A model generated the notes under the pieces. The model made no database searches and had not been told where the DNA came from. It was given only the letters and a program-made list of their open reading frames with translations. From positions 1-37,032 of the forward strand of contig JAGVNU010000044.1 of NCBI GenBank assembly GCA_020053105.1: a DNA stretch of 37,032 nt. Reading direction: 5' to 3'. Made by a program: the position numbers and the translations under genes. This document shows, piece after piece, positions 1-7,469 of the stretch. Positions within the stretch are counted from its first letter, which is position 1; every line of letters begins with the position of its first letter. The DNA is from Thermodesulfovibrionia bacterium. GTDB taxonomy: Bacteria; Nitrospirota; Thermodesulfovibrionia; UBA6902.

Positions 1-279
1 GACCCCATCACCATCTTTGTCTACGTCTGTTGCCGGTTTATAGCCGTCACAGTTCGTGTCCTTGCCGTCGCAGATTTCAGCGGCCCCTGGATAGACTTTA
101 TTATCGCTGTCATTACAGTCTGTCTTGTTCCCTTTTGGACATGAGGCATTACCGGGATTGCCGTAGCCGTCGAGGTCATTGTCAGTGCATATCTGTGCAG
201 AGACCGAGGTCAGATAAGAAGATGAGATTAATAAGATCAGTGAACATGAAACATAAAAGAAATACCGCCATTTAAACAT
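1..279 (-). CDS. Secreted MopE-type metal-binding repeat protein (N-terminal part, runs off the window)
   Basis: This reading frame was translated by hand on the minus strand. It starts at ATG 279 and stays open to base 1, giving 93 residues. A good Shine-Dalgarno (GAGGGAG on the minus strand) lies just upstream. Residues 1-28 look like a Sec signal peptide: a basic start, a hydrophobic core, and SVSA before the mature CTDND. The mature part reads CTDNDLDGYG, then DCNDSD, then YPGAAEICDG and DTNCDG. This is the Asp/Cys-rich pattern of the putative metal-binding MopE repeat family, which is usually found in extracellular multidomain proteins. The remainder, including any further repeats or an anchor, lies outside the window. 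The ligand and role are unknown. Family assignment is good; function is open. Confidence 0.8.
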   Translation of the reverse strand, partial: MFKWRYFFYVSCSLILLISSSYLTSVSAQICTDNDLDGYGNPGNASCPKGNKTDCNDSDNKVYPGAAEICDGKDTNCDGYKPATDVDKDGDGV

Positions 280-547
280 GATTCTCCCTCGTAATATGAA
301 ATTTTAAAAGCCGGGCTATCAGCTTTTCATGAAATAATTGCAGGAAAATTGCAAAATACATGCCATGAATGGGTAATGAGGGGGCCTTGAAAGATAAAGA
401 AATATATTGAAATAACAATAAGTTATGATGTCAAAGCGACAAAATAATTGCCACTATGACACGGCAATGCAGCATTGTTGCCGGAGGGTCAGTTGGTATT
501 TAATTTTGAATGATTTATCAAATTGCCGGGCTGTGTCTGAGGATAAT
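280..547. other. AT-rich intergenic region between the MopE-type gene and mqnA
   Basis: This 268-base stretch holds the upstream region of the MopE-type gene and the region downstream of mqnA. I see no convincing ORF, RNA gene or terminator with a T-run. Confidence 0.5.
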
Positions 548-1378
548 TCAACCGGGGATCACTACCTTCTTAAGGGCATATTTCTCAAACAGTCTTAATC
601 CTTCAAGATGTTTGTCGGTGAAATCATATGAGATGATGTTCCAGTAGTGTACCAGGTCTTTTTCGCCGATCCATTTATTCTGGGGGGCTTCTTTGGCTAT
701 CAGGGAGAATTTCCTGTCTGCATATTTCTTTGCATTTATTAAATCAGAAGACAGCTTCTTTATCAGGTTGGTCTTTTCATCAAGGGCTTTTTTTCTCACA
801 ACCCAGAGGGCATAGACAAACGGCAGTCCGGTATATTTATACCACAATTCTCCGAGGTCATATGTGAATAAAGCCGGGGGCTGTTGGCCGGCAGCGGAAA
901 GCTTTTGCGCTTCATGCATTGCGGTATCTCCGATATGAAGGACTGCTGAGGCGGATGAGAGGATATTTTTTACACTTCGCAGGTCCGTCTTTTTAAATTT
1001 ACACTCTAACGAACAGAACTCCCTGAGTATGATCTTCAGCATGGCGACGGATGTATCGGAATCTGAAGTAACTGCTATTGTCTTACCGCCCAGTTCATTA
1101 AGCGGCACAGTCGAAAATAATAAGATGCTTTTGATCTGACCTGTAGAGCTTATGGAATGCCAGGGGAGTATGCGGTACCTGTTTTTATTCTTCAGGAATT
1201 CAATTGAAGAAGAGGGGCTGATATCCAGTTCCCCGGCCCGCAGCATCCTGTTCAGCGTTGAAGGGACACCTTTAACGAAGGTGTATTCCGAATGATCACA
1301 ATGATTATCAAGATAGTGGAATACAGGGAACAGATTTGCATAAGGGATTCGACCTATTTTGAGTTTACCGTTTTTCAA
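548..1378 (-). CDS. mqnA: Chorismate dehydratase MqnA (futalosine menaquinone pathway)
   Basis: This 276-residue protein matches the MqnA family, periplasmic-binding-protein-like enzymes that dehydrate chorismate to 3-enolpyruvyl-benzoate, the first committed step of the futalosine route to menaquinone. The N-terminus GRIPYANLFPVFHYL fits the family's G-x-I-x-Y-x-N-x-x-P signature. A Ser-rich segment follows (GELDISPSSSIEF), then the typical LPWHSISSTGQIKSILLFS stretch. The length is usual for MqnA. The gene begins 1 base after the rtcB stop codon, so it is probably the last gene of an archease-rtcB-mqnA transcription unit. The paralogue MqnD shares the fold but is less likely given the N-terminal motif. 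Menaquinone as the quinone pool agrees with the complex I operon downstream. Confidence 0.85.
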   Translation of the reverse strand: MKNGKLKIGRIPYANLFPVFHYLDNHCDHSEYTFVKGVPSTLNRMLRAGELDISPSSSIEFLKNKNRYRILPWHSISSTGQIKSILLFSTVPLNELGGKTIAVTSDSDTSVAMLKIILREFCSLECKFKKTDLRSVKNILSSASAVLHIGDTAMHEAQKLSAAGQQPPALFTYDLGELWYKYTGLPFVYALWVVRKKALDEKTNLIKKLSSDLINAKKYADRKFSLIAKEAPQNKWIGEKDLVHYWNIISYDFTDKHLEGLRLFEKYALKKVVIPG

Positions 1379-1379
1379 A

Positions 1380-2825
1380 TTACCCCTTTATCACTCCCAA
1401 TGGCCTGAGCCTTGCGACTTTTTTTGAAAGTCCCGCATTATGGACTACATTAACTACATCTGATACATCCTTGTAGGCCTCCGGCATCTCCTCGGCAAGG
1501 GTGCTTCTCCCGGTGGCCCTCACGATAATACCCAGGTCTTCCATTTCCCTCCAGATCGCTCGTCCCTTGGCCGCCCGCATGGCCTGGTTCCTTGACATCG
1601 CCCTGCCTGCGCCGTGGCAAGTGGAGCCGAATGACTCTCTCATTCCTTTATCAGTTCCGAGAAGTACATATGATGCCCTTCCCATGTCACCCGGTATTAT
1701 AACAGGTTGGCCTATATGTTTATATACCCCCGGAAGCTCGGCATGTCCCGGGGCAAAGGCCCTTGTCGCGCCCTTGCGGTGGACGATGAGTTTTCTCTTT
1801 TTGCCATCGACAATATGTTCTTCAACCTTTGCAATATTATGCGCGACATCATAAATAAGGCTCATTCCTACATCCCTGGGCCCGGCGCCGAGGACGTTCA
1901 TAAAAGACTCCTTTACCCAGTGCATAATGAACTGTCTGTTGGCCCATGCGTAATTGGCGGCGGCCCTCATTGCAGCCAGGTAATCCCTCGCCTCGGAGCT
2001 GTCAAAGGGCGCGCATGCGAGTTCCCTGTCAGGCAGTTCAATGCGGTATTTATTCGCGGCCTTCTGCATTACTTCGAGAAAGTCCGTACAGACCTGATGT
2101 CCGAAGCCTCGTGAACCTGTGTGGATCATTACAGTGATCTGGTCAATGAACAGGCCGAGGCTGCCGGCGGCCTCTTCATCGTATATTTCATCAATGTACT
2201 GTATCTCAGCAAAATGGTTTCCCGAACCCAGGGTGCCGAGCTGCGCGCTTCCACGTTCATATGCCTTGTTACTGATAAGATCCGGGTCTGCGCCTTCGAT
2301 GCATCCTTCCGACTCTGTATGCTCAAGGTCAGCTTTGTCTCCATACCCCTGCTCAACTACCCAGCGCGCCCCTTTTAGAAGGACCTGTCTGTGCTCTTTT
2401 GAATTAAGGCGCAGCTTGCCCTTTGAGCCCACCCCTGTCGGGATGTCCTTATAAAAGGCATCCACGATGTCCCTGATTTTAGGAGTAATCTCATGTCTGT
2501 AAAGGTTGCTCCTCAAAAGCCTGACGCCGCAGTTGATATCATATCCGACGCCGCCCGGAGAAATGATCCCTTCTTTCAGATCAAAAGCAGCCACTCCGCC
2601 GATGGTAAAGCCATATCCCGTATGTATGTCAGGCATTGCAAGAGACGAACCAACAATGCCGGGCAGGGTCGCAACATTGGCGACCTGGTCTATTGAATGC
2701 GCCTCCAGTTGCTTCTCCAGCTTTTCGTCAACATAGATAATACCGTTGGTGCGCATCCCTGCCTTGTATCCCATTGGGACTTCAACTCTTGTGCTGTCAA
2801 TTCTTCTCAGACCTTCGACGGCCAT
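1380..2825 (-). CDS. rtcB: RNA-splicing ligase RtcB
   Basis: This is a full-length 481-residue RtcB, a Mn2+/GTP-dependent ligase joining 2',3'-cyclic phosphate (or 3'-phosphate) and 5'-OH RNA ends in tRNA splicing or RNA repair. Visible signatures are the metal-site segment SPGGVGYDINCGVRLL, GSGNHFAEIQ, the HTGSRGFGHQV block, and the HGAGRAMSR motif that carries the histidine guanylylated during catalysis. The start ATG 2825 has AGAGG about 7 bases upstream. Its activator archease is encoded immediately upstream on the same strand, a common pairing. No intein is apparent. Several long frames on the opposite strand are shadows of this gene. Confidence 0.95.
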   Translation of the reverse strand: MAVEGLRRIDSTRVEVPMGYKAGMRTNGIIYVDEKLEKQLEAHSIDQVANVATLPGIVGSSLAMPDIHTGYGFTIGGVAAFDLKEGIISPGGVGYDINCGVRLLRSNLYRHEITPKIRDIVDAFYKDIPTGVGSKGKLRLNSKEHRQVLLKGARWVVEQGYGDKADLEHTESEGCIEGADPDLISNKAYERGSAQLGTLGSGNHFAEIQYIDEIYDEEAAGSLGLFIDQITVMIHTGSRGFGHQVCTDFLEVMQKAANKYRIELPDRELACAPFDSSEARDYLAAMRAAANYAWANRQFIMHWVKESFMNVLGAGPRDVGMSLIYDVAHNIAKVEEHIVDGKKRKLIVHRKGATRAFAPGHAELPGVYKHIGQPVIIPGDMGRASYVLLGTDKGMRESFGSTCHGAGRAMSRNQAMRAAKGRAIWREMEDLGIIVRATGRSTLAEEMPEAYKDVSDVVNVVHNAGLSKKVARLRPLGVIKG

Positions 2826-2917
2826 AATATTACCTCTTGATAAGAAAGTTCCTGTTTCTGTTTATCGTATAGGTTGATTATAGGTGATTTTGGAAGGTAA
2901 GGAAAGGACAGTCAGCC

Positions 2918-2943
2918 GTTCAAACAGTTTAAACCGTTTGAAC
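2918..2943. repeat. 26-bp palindrome between archease and rtcB
   Basis: The arms GTTCAAAC (2918-2925) and GTTTGAAC (2936-2943) are perfect complements around a 10-base centre that itself contains TTTAAA. It sits 4 bases downstream of the archease stop. The 13-mer GTTCAAACAGTTT recurs exactly between nuoJ and nuoK (29295-29307), so this may be a dispersed element rather than a local operator. Confidence 0.7.
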
Positions 2944-2947
2944 TGGC

Positions 2948-3361
2948 TTATATATCAAATATAACCGTGGCCTCCCAATAGGAGCCGGTTTTCCTGAGCG
3001 AGAGATTGTGATATGTCGCTGCCTTTATGAGGAGCTTTTGACCGTCTCTTTCAGGATCGAAAATCCCTCCTGATACACTGGCACTGAATGTATCGCCCTG
3101 AAAGCTGATACTGAAAACTTTTCCGGTAAAACCGTATGTGTCAAAGAGGAATACAAGTTCGTTCAGCCACTGCACGAGGGTGTTTTCATATGTCTCAACT
3201 TTAAGAGATATCTCTCTCTGTTCAGTTTCCCTGATTTTGATGGTATTTGTCATCAGACCGATCATGCCGGTAGCGGCATTTTCAAAGAGTCCTTCGAGGC
3301 TTTCACTATGTATCCGCAGCCCCACGTCTCCTGAGATGTCAATCTGTTCGATTCTTTTCAT
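2948..3361 (-). CDS. Archease, activator of RtcB
   Basis: This 137-residue protein fits the archease family (about 140 residues), a small metal-binding protein that helps RtcB guanylylation and multiple turnover. The N-terminal ID-ISGDVGLRI block aligns with the family's DHTADVG region, with both acidic residues kept but the His-Thr changed. ENAATGMIGLM, LVQWLNELVFLFDTYGF and IKAATYHNLSL match conserved family stretches, and it ends in an acidic FDI like other archeases. No clear Shine-Dalgarno precedes ATG 3361, so the exact start is less certain. The rtcB gene follows after about 120 bases that contain a palindrome. Confidence 0.85.
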   Translation of the reverse strand: MKRIEQIDISGDVGLRIHSESLEGLFENAATGMIGLMTNTIKIRETEQREISLKVETYENTLVQWLNELVFLFDTYGFTGKVFSISFQGDTFSASVSGGIFDPERDGQKLLIKAATYHNLSLRKTGSYWEATVIFDI

Positions 3362-3696
3362 TCGTGCAGATATGCCGGTTGACCCTATTTCGGATTAGTT
3401 AAATAGTATCATATCTTGTCTTTTCATGGGAGCCGGGTGTCCTTACTGTAAGAGTAATTTTCCTGCTTTTTGGACTTGCCCTTCTGTAGAATTTATTACG
3501 GTATTATTAATTCCCAAAACAGTCAAGTTGCTGAGGGGAATCTAGTGATTTCAAAACTGGCTCTTTCCAAAATTTTAAAATTCAACAAGTGCCACATTAT
3601 GAGGATTGCGAATCGGTTTGGAGTCATGTCAAGATCTTCCAGTGTCACTCGTCACTCAATTCTAAGTTAGCTCATAAACGATAACGGTATTTTAAA
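3362..3696. other. Intergenic region between archease and the toxin-antitoxin promoter
   Basis: About 335 bases separate the divergent archease and antitoxin genes. A 66-codon frame at 3470-3670 starts with TTG, has no ribosome binding site and resembles no family, so I do not call it. The region is AT-rich. I see no RNA gene. Confidence 0.5.
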
Positions 3697-3743
3697 TTGA
3701 CTCTATAAGCGATGTGGGTTATCATAGCTATAAATAGCCACAT
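3697..3743 (+). promoter_or_regulatory. Promoter and operator-like dyad of the MazEF-type operon
   Basis: A -35 box TTGACT (3697-3702) and a -10 box TATCAT (3720-3725) are 17 bases apart, each with one mismatch to the sigma-70 consensus. Centred on 3727/3728 is a broken dyad: outer arms ATGTGG (3712-3717) and CCACAT (3738-3743), and a perfect inner ATAGCTAT (3724-3731). It overlaps the -10 box and predicted start, where autorepression by the ribbon-helix-helix antitoxin would be expected. The operator role is inferred. Confidence 0.6.
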
Positions 3744-3758
3744 TATTTGGAGGAAAAC

Positions 3759-3989
3759 ATGAGAACAATTCAAATGACTTTAGATGATGACTTAGTAGTA
3801 TCCGTTGATAGAGTTGTTAAAAAGTTGAAAACAACCCGTTCCGCCTTTACTCGAAAGGCATTGAAGGATGCTATCAAACAAGTGAATGTCAACATTCTTG
3901 AAAAAAAACATAAACAAGGATACGAACGTCATCCTGTCGGCAAAACAGAATTTAGCGTTTGGGAATCAGAGCAGGAGTGGGGTGAATGA
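3759..3989 (+). CDS. Ribbon-helix-helix antitoxin (MazE-type partner)
   Basis: This 76-residue protein begins MRTIQMTLDDDLV, the short beta strand of a ribbon-helix-helix DNA-binding fold, followed by two helices (DRVVKKLKTTRSAFTRKALKDAI). The C-terminal half is basic, then acidic and Trp-containing (KTEFSVWESEQEWGE), as expected for a flexible toxin-neutralising tail. I chose ATG 3759 over an in-frame TTG at 3747 because GGAGG (3749-3753) lies 5 bases before it and would sit inside the coding region otherwise. Its stop overlaps the toxin start by 4 bases (ATGA), indicating translational coupling. It probably binds the upstream dyad to repress its own operon. Confidence 0.85.
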   Translation: MRTIQMTLDDDLVVSVDRVVKKLKTTRSAFTRKALKDAIKQVNVNILEKKHKQGYERHPVGKTEFSVWESEQEWGE

Positions 3990-4297
3990 AACGGGGAGAG
4001 ATAAGATGGTACAAATTTAAAAGTCCTGACAAGAAACGCCCTGTGGTGATTTTAACAAGAAATTCTATTTTAAATTATTTAGGTGAAGTCACAGTTGTGC
4101 CAATAACTTCGACCATAAGAGACATCCCGAGCGAAGTACTCTTATCCAAAGATGACGATATGCGTGACGATTGTGCTATTAATTGTGATCATATACAGAC
4201 AGTTTCAAAAGAGAAAATTGGATCGTTGATTACTACTTTATCTAAAGAAAAACTGTTTCAAGTTCGTAACGCTATTAATTTTGCATTGAATCTTTAA
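3986..4297 (+). CDS. MazF/PemK-type endoribonuclease toxin
   Basis: This 103-residue protein has the PemK/MazF fold signature: RGEIRWYKF at the N-terminus, then KRPVVILTRN with the conserved Arg-Pro, VTVVPITSTIRDIPSEVLL with the conserved Thr region, and CAINCDHIQTVSKEKIG. Family members cleave single-stranded mRNA at short specific sequences. The target sequence here cannot be read from the protein. It is translationally coupled to the antitoxin gene. The pair is more AT-rich than its neighbours and sits next to a truncated lipoprotein gene, which suggests acquisition by transfer. Confidence 0.92.
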   Translation: MKRGEIRWYKFKSPDKKRPVVILTRNSILNYLGEVTVVPITSTIRDIPSEVLLSKDDDMRDDCAINCDHIQTVSKEKIGSLITTLSKEKLFQVRNAINFALNL

Positions 4298-4358
4298 TGG
4301 AAAATGAGCTAACAGACGTTGCACAGTTCCTTTTGTAGAAGATGAGAAAATAATATTT

Positions 4359-4598
4359 CTAAAAACAATCATTCCAAGCCGGAAGATGGACGAGATAATT
4401 CCTGCGCACTCCCATTACGCTGAGAGGGAGTTTTTTTATATAGGTGCCGGACGATGTGTCACCCGATTGCGGCAATGGAGTTATACAGCCGGTTAACAGA
4501 ATAAACAGAAGAACAGGTATTGCTGACTTAACATATAAGGACACACTGCATCGCGAAGGTCTTTTCCTGCCTGCGTCTCCATGCATAACAATGAACAT
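4359..4598 (-). pseudogene. Truncated lipoprotein, probable 5' fragment of an esterase/depolymerase gene
   Basis: This frame has a good ribosome binding site (GGAGG, 5 bases from ATG 4598) and starts 12 bases after the patatin-like gene ends. The protein has a clear lipoprotein signal (hydrophobic AIPVLLFILLTGC with the lipobox Cys at residue 38). After a short linker it reads PLSVMGVRRNYLVHLPAW and stops at 79 residues. A G-x-R-x-Y-x-V-H-x-P segment is how the alpha/beta-hydrolase core of LpqC/PHB-depolymerase-type esterases begins, but no catalytic serine or later part follows. It is therefore likely a broken gene cut off on the side facing the toxin-antitoxin pair. It could also be a real short lipoprotein. 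Confidence 0.5.
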
Positions 4599-4610
4599 TA
4601 TTGCCTCCGC

Positions 4611-5507
4611 TCAGTTCAGTCGTCCTTCCAGCCTGAGGTTTTCAATGATCTTCTGTATCTCGGGCATGGCCTCAGTCGCTGCCTTTTCTCCTTCGAGGAT
4701 TGCCTCATGCCTCTTGTCAAAATCGGAAGCGCCTACATATCCGACCTTCGGCCTGATGATGACATCTGCTCTGCTGAGCTGCTTGATGGAGAGTTCTGCA
4801 TGCATTATGTTTACAGCCTGAAGTATGGTGTCGATTGTGCCTTCAGGCTGTTTGGTATTGCGGTCTGCCGAGATATCCACCGCAATGACTATGTCTGCTC
4901 CGTATCTTTTTGCGGTATCAACAGCCACTGGACTTACAGTGCCGCCGTCTACGTACATGCTGTCTGCTATCTTGACGGGCCTGAATACCCCCGGGATAGA
5001 GCAGCTGGCCCGGACCGCATTTCCTGCATTGCCTTTGAGGAAAACGGCTTCCTGGCCGGTCTGGATGTTGGTTGCAACGGCATAGAATGGCGTCCTGAAT
5101 TGTTCTATAGGCGTATTATTGACAGTTTTATTTATGAATTCTTCCAGTTTTTCTCCGCCGATGAATCCATTGTCAGGGAACATCAAATCTACGATGTCTC
5201 CTTTTTCAAGGGTAAGCGCAAGCTTCTGAATTTCAAAAGCGCTGAGGCCATAGGCATAAAGGCTTCCGACAAAACTCCCCGCGCTTGTTCCAACTATAAT
5301 ATGGACAGGCACCCTGTTTGCTTCAAGGACCTTGAGGACCCCGATGTGGGCGAACCCCCTTGAGGCGCCTGCGCCCAGTACGACGGCTATATTAGCAGGC
5401 TTGGCGGGCGGCCTGACGAGGGTACATGAAGAGACAAAAACAAGCAGCAGTATTATTAAGAGGACGCTGGAAATCCAGGCATATTTAATGGTTCTTGCCG
5501 GTGTCAT
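4611..5507 (-). CDS. Patatin-like phospholipase lipoprotein (RssA-type)
   Basis: This 298-residue protein carries a lipoprotein signal (LLIILLLVFVSSC, lipid-attachment Cys at residue 28) followed by a complete patatin domain. The oxyanion-hole motif GAGASRGFAHIG spans about residues 45-56, the nucleophile elbow GTSAG has Ser75, and the catalytic Asp is in DGG at 187-189. The serine/aspartate dyad is therefore intact. Patatin enzymes hydrolyse acyl chains from phospholipids or other lipids; this one should act at a membrane surface outside the cytoplasm. Substrate is unknown. The truncated lipoprotein gene follows 12 bases downstream and was probably cotranscribed. Confidence 0.88.
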   Translation of the reverse strand: MTPARTIKYAWISSVLLIILLLVFVSSCTLVRPPAKPANIAVVLGAGASRGFAHIGVLKVLEANRVPVHIIVGTSAGSFVGSLYAYGLSAFEIQKLALTLEKGDIVDLMFPDNGFIGGEKLEEFINKTVNNTPIEQFRTPFYAVATNIQTGQEAVFLKGNAGNAVRASCSIPGVFRPVKIADSMYVDGGTVSPVAVDTAKRYGADIVIAVDISADRNTKQPEGTIDTILQAVNIMHAELSIKQLSRADVIIRPKVGYVGASDFDKRHEAILEGEKAATEAMPEIQKIIENLRLEGRLN

Positions 5508-5611
5508 ATTCCTCGAATGTTTATCCCCTATGCGTTTATTTAAAAAAACCGGACTTTATTATATATATATCACAATTCATTTAGCCATAGCGGGGTCGGT
5601 TTGGATGAGGT

Positions 5612-5647
5612 TTGCTCTTTTATTGAGACTTGTAATAAAATCAATCC
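5612..5647 (+). promoter_or_regulatory. Candidate promoter for a leaderless pilin transcript
   Basis: TAAAAT (5636-5641) differs from the -10 consensus at one base and ends 6 bases before the pilin ATG at 5648. A weak -35 TTGCTC (5612-5617) is 18 bases upstream. There is no Shine-Dalgarno, so transcription would begin at or next to the start codon. Confidence 0.4.
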
Positions 5648-6130
5648 ATGCGAACTATAAGAGATAACACCGGCTTTTCCCTGGTAGAGGTTTTAACTGT
5701 TATCGTGATAATAAATATAATTGCCGCCGTCGGCATCACTATATACGTAGGGGTGAGGGAAAAGGCGCGCCGGTCGGGCATGACCGAGATCGCGGTTGGT
5801 TCGAAGTCCGAGCTGCAGCACTGGCTGCAATCATCACTTTCACAGAAAAATAACATCAGGGAGATTGACACGAATTTGAGCGGGAATGTTGACGGCAGCG
5901 ATGCTGAAAACGGGGTCTTATATAATAAAGTAGCTGCCCTGTATACAGCGGGCAGGAATTCAGTATTGGGAGACAGATCGCCGTGGTTTGATATTCCGTT
6001 ATGGAATTTAAATGATCCGCCGATACCAGGCACTATCAGCCTGACACAACCGTCGCCGGATAAACTGAAAGTAGTTGCAACAGGCAAAAATGGAGAAATG
6101 ATCACGCAATATGATATCTCGGTTTATTGA
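5648..6130 (+). CDS. Type IV pilin-like / pseudopilin protein
   Basis: This 160-residue protein begins with a prepilin leader: a short basic segment, then the peptidase site after Gly9 (TG/FSLVEV), a mature N-terminal Phe and the conserved Glu at mature position 5. A long hydrophobic helix LTVIVIINIIAAVGITIYVGV follows. The rest is a soluble C-terminal domain with no Cys pair and no family I recognise. Such proteins are processed by prepilin peptidase PilD and assembled into pili or type II secretion pseudopili. No other pilus genes are nearby, so this is an orphan minor or major pilin. No Shine-Dalgarno precedes the start. Confidence 0.85.
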   Translation: MRTIRDNTGFSLVEVLTVIVIINIIAAVGITIYVGVREKARRSGMTEIAVGSKSELQHWLQSSLSQKNNIREIDTNLSGNVDGSDAENGVLYNKVAALYTAGRNSVLGDRSPWFDIPLWNLNDPPIPGTISLTQPSPDKLKVVATGKNGEMITQYDISVY

Positions 6131-6213
6131 TGTCACGATGGTGAAAATATTCATATGCGGAATGACGGTAAATTGATTTTACCGTTAAACAGAGAGACCC
6201 GGAGGATTGTGAA

Positions 6214-6774
6214 ATGAGTAATGCCGAGCAGGAAACTGGCTTTGCCACCGCTGAAAGATATAATGCCCTGATGTCGATGATTACCAGGACCGAAGACCGG
6301 TTAAGGACATCGGAACTCGTCTATTTTTCTCTGAATATAATTGTCCTGCTGTTTACGATATCATTTGTCTCAGGGCTGGTCCATAAAATCAACTATTATT
6401 TAACATACATGGATTATGCCCTTGTTTTTCTGATTCTCACTATCGGCATGTCTATCAACGTTTACTGGGTCACTTTTGCAATGAGGCTGCAGCTGAAACT
6501 GAAACTCCGTTATTTCCAGGCACGGTCCGTTGAACGGAAGATGGACTGCGCAGGCGAGAACATTTTTTCGGATGAAAACATATTTTTTGACCCGGACGTT
6601 CATCACCTGGACAGCTATGATAACAAAGAGAAACTTATATACCCTGCCGAGGGGGTAACGAGTATGGACGGTTTTATCGGGCGAATAAAGCCTAGACATT
6701 TTTCCTGGATGCTGCCCTGTCTTTTTATCGCGATATACTGGACCATCTTTGTCCTGCTTGTAACTACTATTTAG
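6214..6774 (+). CDS. Unknown three-helix membrane protein
   Basis: This 186-residue protein starts at ATG 6214 with CGGAGG about 8 bases upstream. I do not recognise the family. Three hydrophobic segments are visible: about residues 35-57 (VYFSLNIIVLLFTISFVSGL), 66-90 (DYALVFLILTIGMSINVYWV) and 163-185 at the C-terminus (FSWMLPCLFIAIYWTIFVLL). Between the second and third lies a charged region of about 70 residues, probably cytoplasmic. A charged N-terminal helix (RYNALMSMITRTEDRLRTSE) precedes the first segment. The layout resembles small oligomeric inner-membrane proteins of the RipA type, but that is only a resemblance of topology. No functional hint comes from neighbours. Confidence 0.65.
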   Translation: MSNAEQETGFATAERYNALMSMITRTEDRLRTSELVYFSLNIIVLLFTISFVSGLVHKINYYLTYMDYALVFLILTIGMSINVYWVTFAMRLQLKLKLRYFQARSVERKMDCAGENIFSDENIFFDPDVHHLDSYDNKEKLIYPAEGVTSMDGFIGRIKPRHFSWMLPCLFIAIYWTIFVLLVTTI

Positions 6775-6845
6775 TGTCGGTTTATCTCGCGCTTCTTTTA
6801 TGTTCATCATGACCGAAGCCTGCCCTCGACTTTCATAATATGAGT

Positions 6846-6858
6846 TAAAATCATTCAT
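6846..6858 (+). promoter_or_regulatory. Candidate -10 box for a leaderless THEP1 transcript
   Basis: TAAAAT (6846-6851) ends 7 bases before ATG 6859 and no Shine-Dalgarno is present. A -35 box is not obvious. The proposal rests mainly on the same spacing seen at 5648, 19798 and 19967. Confidence 0.3.
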
Positions 6859-7392
6859 ATGGAAGACATGAAGAAAAATATTTTCCTGACCGGCGCCCCT
6901 TCATCGGGAAAGACAACTGTAATAAAAAAAGTGATTAGTGCGCTGAGGCTTCCTGCCAATGGATTTTATACTGAAGAAGAGCGGGTGGCAGGGAAAAGGG
7001 TCGGTTTTTTAATGATGACCCTTGACGGCAGAAAAGGCCATCTCGCACATCAGGACATTGAATCGGATTTTCATGTCAGGCGGTACGGGGTAAGTATCGC
7101 AAATATAGAAACCATAGCCGTGCCTTCAATCACTCCCGTGAACAGAAACATAATTATACTTGACGAAATCGGCAAGATGGAGTGCTTTTCCGAAGTCTTT
7201 AAAGAGGCCGCAACAAGGGCGCTTGATTCTTCCAATATTGTCGTTGGAACAATTACTTTTGGCGGCGATGATTTTATCCTGGGAATAAAAAAGCGGGGCG
7301 ATATGGAGATACTTGAGGTCACACCGGAGAACAGGGATATGATGCCGGGGTCGATATTAAGAAAGATCGCATCGCTCCGAACAATTGAATAG
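6859..7392 (+). CDS. THEP1-type nucleoside-triphosphatase
   Basis: This 177-residue P-loop protein matches the NTPase_1/THEP1 family: Walker A GAPSSGKTT (about residues 12-20), the following NGFYTEEERVAGKRVGF region, and Walker B IIILDEIGKME with the Asp-Glu pair, then the conserved GTITFGG. Family members hydrolyse a range of NTPs in vitro; their cell role is unclear. An alternative in-frame start, ATG 6868, would remove three residues. The gene converges with the NuoG-like gene ending at 7470, with 77 bases between them and no clear terminator. Confidence 0.88.
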   Translation: MEDMKKNIFLTGAPSSGKTTVIKKVISALRLPANGFYTEEERVAGKRVGFLMMTLDGRKGHLAHQDIESDFHVRRYGVSIANIETIAVPSITPVNRNIIILDEIGKMECFSEVFKEAATRALDSSNIVVGTITFGGDDFILGIKKRGDMEILEVTPENRDMMPGSILRKIASLRTIE

Positions 7393-7469
7393 TCTCAAAA
7401 TACTACATTGATTTAACTTCAACGGGACGAACCTATTGTTCGCTCTGCAATAAGGGCATCAATTGTATT

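Noticed and set aside
3470-3670. A 66-codon frame in the archease/antitoxin gap
   Set aside because: It has a TTG start, no ribosome binding site and no recognisable family.
4581-5363. A 260-codon frame on the plus strand
   Set aside because: It lies opposite the patatin-like gene, which has all family motifs, and its own sequence resembles no protein.
7426-7445. Hairpin CGAAC-CTATT-GTTCG between convergent THEP1 and NuoG-like genes
   Set aside because: The stem is only 5 bp and has no T-run, so it is not a convincing terminator.
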